DNA from: Terriglobia bacterium
GTDB lineage: Bacteria; Acidobacteriota; Terriglobia; Bryobacterales; Bryobacteraceae
Reading direction: 5' to 3'
NCBI GenBank assembly: GCA_020073305.1
Contig: JAIQFK010000005.1
Span: forward strand, 248,001-312,000
Length of the DNA stretch: 64,000 nucleotides
Positions 41,740-52,283 of this stretch are shown in pieces. The position numbers and the translations under genes were made by a program. Numbering within the stretch: position 1 is the stretch's first letter; every line of letters starts with the position of its first letter. Below the pieces are notes generated by a model. That model was not told the DNA's origin, searched no databases, and saw nothing but the letters and a program-made list of their open reading frames with translations.

Positions 41740-42804
41740 ATGACGAGTGTTATGGCACCTGAAGTAATCGCCCAGGCGGAGGAAAGGCTTCGCAGGCTTA
41801 CGCAGGTTTTGACCACACGCGCCGCCATTGCCCAGACACCCAAGCAGGTGATCTGGACCCTGAATAAAGCCAAGCTCTACCGATATGTGCCCGTGGTTTC
41901 CGCCGAGCAGCGGCATCGCTTGCCGCTACTGCTGGTTTTCGCCTTGATGAACCGGCCCGATATTCTCGATCTCCGTCCGGGACACAGCTTTGTCGAGTTC
42001 ATGGTCCACAAGGGATATGACGTCTACCTCCTCGACTGGGGCACTCCCGGGCTCGAGGACAGGCACCTAAAATTCGATGACTACACACTCGAATACATGC
42101 CCCGCGCCATCCGGAAGCTCAAGGCGGTTTCCGGCTGTGAAGAATTCGGCGTGTTGGGATGGTGTATCGGCGCGATCCTGACTACATCGTATGCGGCTCT
42201 GCGGCCTGATGATGGATTGCGGAATCTGATCCTGCTGACCGCTCCGCTGGACTTTTCCAACAAGGACGCCATCACCTTCGCCAAGTGGACGGACCAGCGC
42301 TATTTCGATGTGGAGAAAATCCTGGCGGCATTCGGAAACATGCCGTCCGAGATGATCGAGTACGGGGCCAAGGCGCTTAGGCCTGTGGAAAACTACATCG
42401 GCAACTATATTCGGCTGTGGGATAACCTCGACGACCCTCGCGTGGTTGAAGCATGGCACGCCATGCATACCTGGGTTACCGACAACATCCCCATGGCCGG
42501 CGCCACCTTCCGCCAGTTGATTGTGGACCTATATCAGAATAATCGGCTGATGCAGGGATCCTGGATGCTGCGCGGGGAACGCGTCGACGTACGCCGCATC
42601 CGCGCTAACCTGATGACCGTGATTGCGGAGGGCGATCACATCACGCCGTGCTGCCAGTCCGAATCGATTCATCAGAAAGCAGGCACTCGTGACAAGGAGC
42701 TGTACCGCATCCCTGGCGGTCACATCGGCGTCATGGCGGGGAGCGGCGCGAGCAAGCACACCTGGCCGCACATTGACGCGTGGTTGGGAAAACGCTCCGC
42801 TTAA
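41740..42804 (+). CDS. phaC: Class III poly(3-hydroxyalkanoate) synthase subunit PhaC
   Basis: 354 residues, the length of class III PhaC. Polymerises 3-hydroxyacyl-CoA to polyhydroxyalkanoate at the granule surface. The modified lipase box GWCIG places the catalytic cysteine at C142; the acid is D299 in IAEGDHITP and the histidine H328 in GGHIGVMAGS. Other family segments are DVYLLDWGTPGLEDRHL, LLTAPLDFSNKD and LYQNNRLMQGSW. It follows the PhaE-like gene by 2 bases. It converges with kdpC; a 14-base palindrome at 42824-42837 lies in the 39-base gap. Confidence 0.92.
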   Translation: MTSVMAPEVIAQAEERLRRLTQVLTTRAAIAQTPKQVIWTLNKAKLYRYVPVVSAEQRHRLPLLLVFALMNRPDILDLRPGHSFVEFMVHKGYDVYLLDWGTPGLEDRHLKFDDYTLEYMPRAIRKLKAVSGCEEFGVLGWCIGAILTTSYAALRPDDGLRNLILLTAPLDFSNKDAITFAKWTDQRYFDVEKILAAFGNMPSEMIEYGAKALRPVENYIGNYIRLWDNLDDPRVVEAWHAMHTWVTDNIPMAGATFRQLIVDLYQNNRLMQGSWMLRGERVDVRRIRANLMTVIAEGDHITPCCQSESIHQKAGTRDKELYRIPGGHIGVMAGSGASKHTWPHIDAWLGKRSA

Positions 42805-42843
42805 TTCCTGCGCTGACCTTCGCGCGAACCGGTTCGCACCCTC

Positions 42844-43425
42844 CTACCGTTTTGCAGGATAAGTTGAGTCCAGCGCCAGATTGAGCTTCAGCACATTGAC
42901 ACGAGGTTCCCCGAGGAAACCAAGCTGACGGGCCTGTGTAGAGCGCTCCACGAGCTCCTGGACTTGAGCCGGCGCGATGCCGCGGGCTTTGGCCACTCGT
43001 GGAACCTGCGCAGCCGCGGAGGCCGGGCTGAGGTCGGGATCGAGACCGCTAGCGGAAGCGGTCAGCAGATCGGCGGGAATGGGACCGCTGAAGTCGGGAT
43101 TTTCTTTGCGGAATTTTTCTGAGTCGGCCTTAATGCGGTCCACCAGCTTCTGATTCGTGGGGCCGAAGTTCGACGCGCCGGAATTGGCGGCGTCGTAACC
43201 ATCGCCAGCCGCCGAGGGCCTCCCCTGGAAATACTCGGGCTTGGAAAACTTCTGGCCAATCAGCTCCGAGCCGACAACCTTTCCGTTGACTTCGATCAGG
43301 CTGCCGTTGGCTTGCTGGTGAAAGATCGCCTGCGCTATGCCCGTTACCAGAGCGGGGTAGAGCATCCCGGTAAGCACGGTGAGCACCAGAGTGATCCGCA
43401 CGGCAGGCCAAAATTGTTGCAACAT
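42844..43425 (-). CDS. kdpC: KdpC, potassium-transporting ATPase subunit C
   Basis: 193 residues. Single N-terminal membrane segment ([25 protein letters not shown]) and a periplasmic domain with the family motifs [53 protein letters not shown] and [10 protein letters not shown]. KdpC stabilises the KdpFABC complex, the high-affinity K+ pump induced by K+ limitation. It is the last gene of the unit, 12 bases after kdpB. Confidence 0.96.
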   Translation of the reverse strand: MLQQFWPAVRITLVLTVLTGMLYPALVTGIAQAIFHQQANGSLIEVNGKVVGSELIGQKFSKPEYFQGRPSAAGDGYDAANSGASNFGPTNQKLVDRIKADSEKFRKENPDFSGPIPADLLTASASGLDPDLSPASAAAQVPRVAKARGIAPAQVQELVERSTQARQLGFLGEPRVNVLKLNLALDSTYPAKR

Positions 43426-43437
43426 TCTCTTTCTCCT

Positions 43438-45537
<2,100 letters not shown>

Positions 45538-45540
45538 GTT

Positions 45541-47355
45541 TTAACTCCAAACCGGAAACACCAGCAAGGAAAAAAGCTGGTGCCGCAACATCAGAAAATG
45601 CTCAACGATAGGGCCGAGCGTGAGCGCCGGGAAAAAGGTAAGCGCGCCCACGATGACCACCACGCCAACCAGCAGCCCAACGAACAGAGGGCCGTTGGTA
45701 GGCAGCGTGCCGGCCGATGCGGGCACCACTTTCTTCTGCGCCAGGCTGCCCGCAACGGCGAGTAGCGGAATAATCATGAGGAACCGGCCGATTAGCATGG
45801 CCATCCCGATGGTGAGGTTGTACCACGGAGTGTTGGGGCTGATGCCGCCGAACGCGCTGCCGTTGTTCCCGGTTCCGCTGGTGTAGGCGTACAAGATCTC
45901 AGACAGACCGTGGGGTCCGCTATTCCCCAGATTCGCGGTAGCCGGACCGGGTGGATTCAGCCAGCTATTCTTGGCGAACTGGACCACCGCGCCTGTGCCG
46001 GAGAACAGCAGAATGCTGGCGGCCAACACCAGCACGGCCAGCATCACCATCTTGACTTCCTTCTGCTCGATTTTTTTGCCCAGGTATTCGGGTGTGCGTC
46101 CCACCATCAACCCGGCAATGAATACGGTCAGAATGGCGAACATCAGCATTCCGTAAATCCCGGCGCCCACGCCGCCGAACACCACCTCACCCAGTTCGAT
46201 GTTGACCAACGGCACGAGGCCCCCGAGCGGCGTGAAGCTATCATGCATGCTGTTGACCGCGCCGCAGCTTGCGTCGGTAGTCACGGTAGCGAACAAGGCC
46301 GAATTTGTGATGCCGAAACGAACTTCCTTACCTTCCATGTTTCCGCCGGGCTGGGTCGCCGTTGCGTGGTTCTCGATCCCCAGCGAAGAGAGAATCGGGT
46401 TCCCGGATTGCTCCGAAGGATACGCCACGAACACGCCCGCAAGAAACAGCGTGCTCATGGCTGCAAATATTGCCCAACCCTGGCGCGTGTCCTTCACCAT
46501 CTTTCCGAACGTATAGGTGAGACCGGCCGGGATCACGAAAATCGAAAGGATCTGGATGAAATTCGAGAGCGGCGTCGGATTTTCGAACGGATGGGCGGAG
46601 TTGGCGTTGAAAAACCCGCCGCCGTTGGTGCCCAACATCTTGATGGCTTCCTGCGAGGCTGTGGGACCCTGCGCGATGATCTGGGTTCCGCCTTCAAGGG
46701 TGGCCGCTTTCGTGTAGGGGCTGAGATTCTGGATCACGCCCTGTGAGACCAGCAGCAGGGCGATGAGCAGCGACATCGGCAACAGAACATAAACTGTTGC
46801 GCGCGTCATGTCCACCCAGAAGTTGCCGATCTTCTCGCTCGAGTGCCGCGCGAAACCGCGGATCAAAGCGACTGCAATCGCCATGCCGGCGGCCGCCGAG
46901 AAAAAGTTATGCGTGGCAAGCCCGGCCATTTGTGTCAGGTAGCTCATGGTGGTTTCGGGCGTATAGGCTTGCCAGTTTGTGTTGGTGGTGAAGCTGACGG
47001 CGGTGTTGAACGCCAGGTCGGGCGTCATCGCCGTGGCGCCCTGCGCGGCGTGCGCGGTTCCGAATCCCTGTGGATTGAACGGCAGAAAACCTTGCAGGCG
47101 CTGGATCAAATAGGTAAGCAAAAGGCTCGCGAGGCTGAACATCAGTAACGACGCGGCATAGCCGGTCCAACGCTGTTCCTGGTCCTCGCGGATGCCGCAA
47201 AGCCGGTAAATCAACCGCTCCAAGGGTCGAAGCGCCGGGTGAAGCCATGTGCGCTCACCTTCGAACACGCGGGCCATGAACGCGCCCATCGGCTTGGTCA
47301 AAGCCAGCAGAACCAGGAAAAACACGCCAATTTGTAGAAGTCCATTAGGAGTCAT
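45541..47355 (-). CDS. kdpA: KdpA, potassium-binding channel-like subunit
   Basis: 604 residues with about ten membrane segments. It carries the K+ selectivity-filter-like loops of the Trk/Ktr/HKT superfamily: [66 protein letters not shown] and [16 protein letters not shown]. The N-terminus with the [22 protein letters not shown] start and [21 protein letters not shown] segment is standard. GGAGG lies just before the start. It follows kdpF by 12 bases. Confidence 0.97.
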   Translation of the reverse strand: MTPNGLLQIGVFFLVLLALTKPMGAFMARVFEGERTWLHPALRPLERLIYRLCGIREDQEQRWTGYAASLLMFSLASLLLTYLIQRLQGFLPFNPQGFGTAHAAQGATAMTPDLAFNTAVSFTTNTNWQAYTPETTMSYLTQMAGLATHNFFSAAAGMAIAVALIRGFARHSSEKIGNFWVDMTRATVYVLLPMSLLIALLLVSQGVIQNLSPYTKAATLEGGTQIIAQGPTASQEAIKMLGTNGGGFFNANSAHPFENPTPLSNFIQILSIFVIPAGLTYTFGKMVKDTRQGWAIFAAMSTLFLAGVFVAYPSEQSGNPILSSLGIENHATATQPGGNMEGKEVRFGITNSALFATVTTDASCGAVNSMHDSFTPLGGLVPLVNIELGEVVFGGVGAGIYGMLMFAILTVFIAGLMVGRTPEYLGKKIEQKEVKMVMLAVLVLAASILLFSGTGAVVQFAKNSWLNPPGPATANLGNSGPHGLSEILYAYTSGTGNNGSAFGGISPNTPWYNLTIGMAMLIGRFLMIIPLLAVAGSLAQKKVVPASAGTLPTNGPLFVGLLVGVVVIVGALTFFPALTLGPIVEHFLMLRHQLFSLLVFPVWS

Positions 47356-47367
47356 GAAACCCTCCGG

Positions 47368-47451
47368 TCAGAAGCGCTCGGGGCGCAAGAGCGCGTACAC
47401 AAGGTACACCGCCAGCCCGAGCGAAATTATGCCTGCAATCAAATAGTCCAT
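47368..47451 (-). CDS. kdpF: KdpF, small membrane subunit, 27 aa
   Basis: A 27-residue single membrane helix, MDYLIAGIISLGLAVYLVYA then LLRPERF. This is the KdpF pattern (a hydrophobic helix ending L-x-P-E-x-F) that stabilises the Kdp complex. It lies directly before kdpA, 12 bases away, as in other kdp operons. Confidence 0.92.
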   Translation of the reverse strand: MDYLIAGIISLGLAVYLVYALLRPERF

Positions 47452-47460
47452 CGAACACCC

Positions 47461-47547
47461 CTAGAGACGGTCACAACCGCGGACGTAGGCCCAGCTCACC
47501 ATGAAGAAGAGCACGGCAATTGAGACGAACATCAAGTCCAGCATCAT
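47461..47547 (-). CDS. Small membrane peptide upstream of kdpF, 28 aa
   Basis: Translates as MMLDLMFVSIAVLFFMVSWA then YVRGCDRL: one membrane helix followed by a short basic/acidic end with a cysteine. It ends 9 bases before kdpF and begins 9 bases after the Usp-like gene. I recall similar tiny peptides ending YVRGC-RL next to kdp genes in acidobacteria, without a named function. It could be an additional Kdp subunit or regulator. Either of two adjacent ATGs could be the start. Confidence 0.7.
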   Translation of the reverse strand: MMLDLMFVSIAVLFFMVSWAYVRGCDRL

Positions 47548-47556
47548 CGGATTATT

Positions 47557-48042
47557 TCAGACCTCCAGCAATGCCACGCTGTGCCCGGCCCGCGCCAGCC
47601 AGCGTGCGAGTTTCTTTTGTGGCGTCGGCCACCAGCGCCTTTTTGTAGCAAAGACCACCAAAGAGCCCGGTGAAATGACTCGCTCGATTCCCACCTCGGG
47701 GTCCCGAGCCATTACAACGTGCACTTCCACTGGCAGCTCGATGCCGCGGGCGACAGCCTTCAGTTCTTGCTCCAAGAAGCTGGAGGGGACGGCGGGCCGA
47801 TCGAGGGGCAGCGGAAAAGGCACGATCTGCACCGCGACGAGCGCCACGCGGGCGCTGAGGTTCTGCGTGAGCGCTGCCACCGCACCGAGAGCCGATCGCG
47901 TCAGTTCGGCGGAACTGTAGATCACAAACACCCGTAGATCCCCAGAGCCAGAGTCCCACTCCCCGGGTCCGTGGGATGCGAGTGTGCCAAGCCGGAGAAC
48001 CGGCTGACTCGGCCGCGAGGTCGCTTTTTGTATCAGGGCCAT
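47557..48042 (-). CDS. Usp-like protein in the kdp operon
   Basis: 161 residues. After a polar N-terminus it follows the universal-stress-protein fold: LRVFVIYSSAELTRSALGAVAALTQNLSARVALVAVQIVPFPLPL, then LPVEVHVVMARDPEVGIERVIS, then GSLVVFATKRRWWPTPQKKLARWLARAGHSVALLEV. The typical ATP-binding G-x2-G-x9-G is not clear, so nucleotide binding is uncertain. KdpD sensors usually contain a Usp domain; the KdpD in this window lacks it, so this free protein may supply that function in trans (inference). A promoter with an 11-bp direct repeat lies just upstream and its -10 box ends 8 bases before the ATG. Confidence 0.75.
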   Translation of the reverse strand: MALIQKATSRPSQPVLRLGTLASHGPGEWDSGSGDLRVFVIYSSAELTRSALGAVAALTQNLSARVALVAVQIVPFPLPLDRPAVPSSFLEQELKAVARGIELPVEVHVVMARDPEVGIERVISPGSLVVFATKRRWWPTPQKKLARWLARAGHSVALLEV

Positions 48043-48050
48043 CCAGGTTC

Positions 48051-48086
48051 AGCATAGGCGGGGAGCCATTAAGAAGTTGTTAAGAA
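48051..48086 (-). promoter_or_regulatory. Candidate KdpE-controlled promoter of usp-kdpFABC
   Basis: On the minus strand TTCTTAA occurs twice with an 11-bp period (48080-48086 and 48069-48075), the spacing typical for OmpR-family response regulators. The second copy sits about where the -35 box belongs, 12 bases before the -10 box TATGCT (48051-48056). KdpE, encoded about 3.5 kb upstream on the same strand, is the obvious regulator. Inference from pattern. Confidence 0.5.
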
Positions 48087-48115
48087 AGGGTTGAAAGTTC
48101 CTTATGGCTCGCAGT

Positions 48116-49846
48116 TTAACCCTCCAGCTTGAACCTTGTGTTGGCCAGTGCGTATAAAGGCCGCCAAAGGAGCCGGTTAACGGTAACGACGATCACCGCC
48201 ATGACCACAGTGGCCCCGAGCAGGACCCGGAAGTTGCCGCTGTCGGTGGCATGGCTGATCACCGCCCCTAAACCGGTTGTGGAAAAAGTCTGATTCTGAA
48301 AACGGAAATACTCCGCAACGATGCTGGCATTCCACGCTCCTCCTGACGCGGTAACGAAGCCTGTAATCAGGTACGGAAAGATCCCCGGCAGGAGTAACCG
48401 GCGCCAGCGCTCGACCCGGCCCAAACCGAACACATCACAAACTTCTTTGAGGTCGGTGGGGATGGCGGTGGCGCCGGCAATCACGTTGAACAGGATGTAC
48501 CATTGCGTGCCGAGCAGGAGCAAAACAATTGAGCCGATCCCCAGACCCCCGCCCAAGCGAATCAGGAACAGCAAAACAATCGGGAACAGCGCGGTCGCGG
48601 GCACGGAAGCCGCGACTTGCGCAATCGGCTGGGCGATAGCGGCCAGCCTCGGCCGCAGACCGATGTAAACTCCCACCGGGATGGTCCAGAGGCCAGCCAG
48701 CAGGAGGGTGAATTCGACGCGGAGAAAAGTCGCCCCCGCGCCGACAAAGATGCTGCGCAACTCCGGCCGTGAAAGCATAGCGAGCATGCCAGTCATCTTG
48801 GCAATCGCGTACAAGACGCCCAGCAATGCCGCAACGGACAGCAGGCGGGCGATCCATTTCGTCCAGCCGCGCCCGCCGCGCGATGATGCATGTTGTCTTC
48901 CGAAATACAGAGTCAGCGTTTCGCGCGCGGGCGCCACCGTAGCCCGTACGGTGCGGGACAAGATTCTCGAGCGGCGCAGCAGATCGAGGACAGGGGAGTG
49001 CGGGGTCTGGGAGGCTTCCACCTGCTCGAACTTGAATTTCTCACTCCAGGCGATGATGGGCCGCCAGACGACTTGGTCCATCAAGACAATCACCGCAACC
49101 ATGACCACCACTCCCCAGAGGATCGCTCTGGTGTCGCCGGCGTTGGCCGCGGTCTGCAGGTAGGAACCGAGGCCCGGCAGGCGAAGGTCGTGGTTCTCCA
49201 GCACGAACATCTCGCACGCCATCAGGAAGAACCATCCTCCGGCCACCGACATCATGGAGTTCCAGACGAGTCCGATGGCCGAATACGGCAATTCGAGCTG
49301 GATAAATCGTTGCCACCAGCTCAAACGGTAAGTCTGGGCCGCCTCGGCCATCTCGCGCGGAATGCTTTTCATGGAGGCGTAAACGCTGAAGGTCATGTTC
49401 CAAACCTGGCCGGTCAGGATGAGCAGGATGCATCCAAGTTCCACCCCCAATTGCCGGGTAGGAAAAAGCGCCACCATGGAAACCATCACGGGGGGAAGAA
49501 AACTAAGAACGGGGATGGATTGCAGGGTGTCCAGCAGCGGAATCAGGAATCGCTCGGCTCTGGCGTTGTGCGCGGCCACATATGCATAGACCAGGGTGAG
49601 CATCAGGCTGAAAGCGTAAGCGATGATGATGCGCGCCAAAGAAAACAGAGCATATCTCGGCAACGCGCCTGGGTTGAGCTGAATGGGTGCCTGCGCGGTG
49701 ACGGGGCTCGCCCAGTAGCGAGCTAGCGACAAGAAGCTGAACAAGAGGGCAAGGGCGGCGAAGACAATGGGCAGATCTCTCAAGAGCGATGAGAGGGACG
49801 ACGATGGGCTCCAGGCTAGTGATTTCGGTTCGACCGGCGGCGCCAT
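48116..49846 (-). CDS. ABC transporter permease, two fused NitT/TauT-type permease domains
   Basis: 576 residues, about 11-12 membrane segments. Two binding-protein-dependent transport domains in tandem: the first has the EAA-like loop REMAEAAQTYRLSWWQRFIQLELPYS (about 165-195), the second TDLKEVCDVFGLGRVERWRRLLLPGIFPY (about 470-500). Each half has the usual C-terminal DQVVWRP or NRLLWRP end. The nearest known group transports nitrate, sulfonate or bicarbonate. It overlaps the ATPase gene by ATGA. No periplasmic binding protein gene is adjacent, unusual for this class. Location between kdpDE and kdpFABC suggests a link to ion homeostasis. Confidence 0.87.
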   Translation of the reverse strand: MAPPVEPKSLAWSPSSSLSSLLRDLPIVFAALALLFSFLSLARYWASPVTAQAPIQLNPGALPRYALFSLARIIIAYAFSLMLTLVYAYVAAHNARAERFLIPLLDTLQSIPVLSFLPPVMVSMVALFPTRQLGVELGCILLILTGQVWNMTFSVYASMKSIPREMAEAAQTYRLSWWQRFIQLELPYSAIGLVWNSMMSVAGGWFFLMACEMFVLENHDLRLPGLGSYLQTAANAGDTRAILWGVVVMVAVIVLMDQVVWRPIIAWSEKFKFEQVEASQTPHSPVLDLLRRSRILSRTVRATVAPARETLTLYFGRQHASSRGGRGWTKWIARLLSVAALLGVLYAIAKMTGMLAMLSRPELRSIFVGAGATFLRVEFTLLLAGLWTIPVGVYIGLRPRLAAIAQPIAQVAASVPATALFPIVLLFLIRLGGGLGIGSIVLLLLGTQWYILFNVIAGATAIPTDLKEVCDVFGLGRVERWRRLLLPGIFPYLITGFVTASGGAWNASIVAEYFRFQNQTFSTTGLGAVISHATDSGNFRVLLGATVVMAVIVVTVNRLLWRPLYALANTRFKLEG

Positions 49847-51579
49847 CAGTGTAGCCGTGCGCTTCCGGCATCCGCGGAGCTTACGGGTTGGTCGAGGAGG
49901 AGCCTGTCAGTTTCCGGATCGTACGTGAAGATATCGCCATACCGGCCCCAATGCAGAGCAGTCTCAATTTGCCGCTGGACTTCCAGTGCGGCAAAGTGCT
50001 CGTCCAGAATGTCACGGAAAAACTCGACCGGCATGGCATGGTCCGACTTACTTGTCAGCGCCCGATGCATCTGCTGAAGAAGGGTAACATTGGCGAGCAC
50101 GGCGTCGCGGAACTGGGTTCGTCGCGCCAAAATGTCCGCCTCGGCAAAGGTCTTGCCACTGGGGGTGATCTCGAGATCGCCCTTATCCGATTTGGCGAAA
50201 CCAAGCAGCGCGGTGGCTTCCACGATCGGCAACAGATCGTCCACTTCGAGGCGAAGTTCCTCCGCCACGTGATAAAGGTCTTCCCTGCCACCGTGATCGT
50301 TGAGCAGCTCAAGCAGTCCGGCGATGCCGCCGGGCCTGGCGTGCGGCAGCATCTGGTACGGAATCTTCGCCGGCCGTTCTGAAGGCGGGCCAGGCTGCAG
50401 TTCCGGCTGCGTGATCAGTTTATAGATGTAATCCACGTACAACAGAAACTCGGCGGAATGGCGGTCCCTCGGCTGCGGCAGGGGAACGCGGAAATCCGCT
50501 CGGATCCTGGCGGGATTTCTCCCCAGGACGATGATGCGGTCGCCAAGCAGGACCGCTTCTTCGATATTGTGCGTGACCAGGAAAATGCTCTTGGTGGGAA
50601 TTTTCTTCCCCGTCCACAGCTCCATCAGCTCGCCGCGAAGGTTCTCCGCGGTCAGCACATCCAGCGCCGAGAACGGTTCATCCATGAAAAGAATTTCGGG
50701 TTCGACCGCCAGCGCGCGCGCAAATCCCACGCGTTGCTTCATGCCTCCGGACAGATCCTTCGGATACGCCGTTTCAAAGCCTTCCAGTCCGACTGACGCG
50801 AGAGTCCCCAGCGCCCGGCGGTGACGTTCCTCGTGCTTCATGCCGCGCGCCAGGAGCGGAACTTCGACATTCTCCAGCACCGTAAGCCAGGGAAACAAGG
50901 CGAAACTCTGGAACACAATAGCCACGTTTGGAATCGACTCCGCGAGCGGCTTGCCGTGCCACAGAACGTCACCTGCCGAGGGTGGAGTGAGCCCCGAGAG
51001 AATTCGTAACAACGTTGATTTGCCGGAACCTGAGGGGCCAAGCAGCGCGACGATTTCTCCTGCCTCCACGGACAGGTCGGTCGGCGCGATCACCTGCATT
51101 TGACCGCCATCCGGCCGCTCGAAACTCTTTTCGATATGTCGCGCCTCAATAATCGGTTCGGCCGGGGCCGCCCGGCTCACAGCGGGAAGCTCCTCGAGCG
51201 CGGCGCCACCTTCGCGCGCGGCCCCCGCAGGCGGCTTCTCTGCCAGCTCATCCATCAGGCGCTGCCAGGCTTCTTCCGGCAGCTCATCGAAAAACTGCAG
51301 GCGTTCGCCGGGGTTCATCCGATCGACAATGGCGCTCATTTCGTCGACCGGCCGCGCGTGCAGCAGCACGTACGCGTGGTAGTAGGGGAGCGCGGCGACC
51401 AGAGCAGCAGCCAGGTCCGGTGTCATTCTGCGGAACAGGAGCTGCTGCTGTTCAAACGGGAGGCTCATCAGCAAGTCCGCCGCGGCGTCGGGATCGAGCC
51501 GCTGGAGGACGGCCACCGCCTGATCCCACTTCCCCTGGGAAAGACTGGCTCGAAGCTTCTCAGTCACGGGCGGATTCAT
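49846..51579 (-). CDS. ABC ATPase with N-terminal MgtE-N-like domain and C-terminal AAA-associated domain
   Basis: 577 residues in three parts. Residues about 15-112 match the intracellular N domain of MgtE magnesium channels (AVLQRLDPDAAADLLMSL, MNPGERLQFFDELPEEAW). Residues about 143-390 are a NitT/TauT-type ATPase: Walker A GPSGSGKST at 181-189, Q-loop in VFQSFALFPW, signature LSGGM at 276-280, Walker B ILFMDE at 296-301, and the H-loop in LVTHNIEEA. Residues about 420-570 resemble the AAA-associated C-terminal domain (LLELLNDHGGREDLYHVAEELRLEVDDLLPIVE). In MgtE the N domain senses cytosolic Mg2+; here it may gate the transporter by ions (inference). It starts by ATGA overlap with kdpE. 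Confidence 0.88.
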   Translation of the reverse strand: MNPPVTEKLRASLSQGKWDQAVAVLQRLDPDAAADLLMSLPFEQQQLLFRRMTPDLAAALVAALPYYHAYVLLHARPVDEMSAIVDRMNPGERLQFFDELPEEAWQRLMDELAEKPPAGAAREGGAALEELPAVSRAAPAEPIIEARHIEKSFERPDGGQMQVIAPTDLSVEAGEIVALLGPSGSGKSTLLRILSGLTPPSAGDVLWHGKPLAESIPNVAIVFQSFALFPWLTVLENVEVPLLARGMKHEERHRRALGTLASVGLEGFETAYPKDLSGGMKQRVGFARALAVEPEILFMDEPFSALDVLTAENLRGELMELWTGKKIPTKSIFLVTHNIEEAVLLGDRIIVLGRNPARIRADFRVPLPQPRDRHSAEFLLYVDYIYKLITQPELQPGPPSERPAKIPYQMLPHARPGGIAGLLELLNDHGGREDLYHVAEELRLEVDDLLPIVEATALLGFAKSDKGDLEITPSGKTFAEADILARRTQFRDAVLANVTLLQQMHRALTSKSDHAMPVEFFRDILDEHFAALEVQRQIETALHWGRYGDIFTYDPETDRLLLDQPVSSADAGSARLH

Positions 51580-52283
51580 TCGGTCGTCGAATCTTCTGAA
51601 ATGGCAAAGCGGTATCCGACCCAAGGCTCGGTCAGGACGTACTTGGGGTGCGCTGGATCCGCTTCGATCTTCTTTCGAAGATGATTGATGAAGACCCGAA
51701 GGTAATCGGTTTCGTCACCGTAGTCGGGTCCCCAGACCGCTTGCAACAGCTCGCGGTGCGGAACTGGATTCCCCCCGCGCATAACCAGGTGGCGCAGCAA
51801 CTCAAATTCCTTGGGCGTCAGCCGGATGTTCTTGTCCCTCGCGCGCACTCTGCGGCTGGCGAAATCGATTTCCAGATCTTCCGAGAGGAATCGCTGCGGC
51901 CCGCTCTCCGGCGAACCCGGTGCCCGGCGCAACGCGGCCCGGATGCGGGCCAGCAGTTCCTGCATGCCAAAGGGCTTACACACATAGTCATCGGCGCCGG
52001 CATCCAGCGCCTCGACCTTTTCCTTCTCGGCATTGCGCACGGTCAGAATGATGATGGGCACGTCCGATCCGCTGCGCAGAGCCCGGCAGGCTTCGAGGCC
52101 CCCCATACCCGGCATGTTCAAATCGAGAAGCACCAGATCGGGGAGGAACTCGCGAAACTTTTCCAGCCCCTCTTCTCCCGTACGAGCCTCATCCACCTGG
52201 TGTCCGCTGCTGGTCAGCGTAGCGCGCATCATGCGGCGAATCTGCGGTTCATCGTCCACAACCAGGATTTTTGCGCCGCTCAT
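51576..52283 (-). CDS. kdpE: KdpE-like response regulator, OmpR family
   Basis: 235 residues. Receiver domain with DDE at 10-12, phosphoacceptor D54 in [13 protein letters not shown] and K in [11 protein letters not shown]. The C-terminal winged helix contains [29 protein letters not shown] and [33 protein letters not shown], the KdpE-type ending. It activates kdp transcription when phosphorylated by its kinase. It overlaps both neighbours by 4 bases (KdpD upstream, ABC ATPase downstream), so the transporter is translationally tied to the two-component system. Confidence 0.93.
   Translation of the reverse strand: MSGAKILVVDDEPQIRRMMRATLTSSGHQVDEARTGEEGLEKFREFLPDLVLLDLNMPGMGGLEACRALRSGSDVPIIILTVRNAEKEKVEALDAGADDYVCKPFGMQELLARIRAALRRAPGSPESGPQRFLSEDLEIDFASRRVRARDKNIRLTPKEFELLRHLVMRGGNPVPHRELLQAVWGPDYGDETDYLRVFINHLRKKIEADPAHPKYVLTEPWVGYRFAISEDSTTE

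Noticed and set aside
42824-42837. Perfect 14-base palindrome GCGAACCGGTTCGC between phaC and kdpC
   Set aside because: It could be a bidirectional terminator, but the stem is short and no T-run follows on either side.
47552-48055. Overlapping 167-codon frame on the minus strand
   Set aside because: It covers the Usp-like gene in another frame and has Arg/Gly-rich shadow composition, whereas the chosen frame has a Usp fold.
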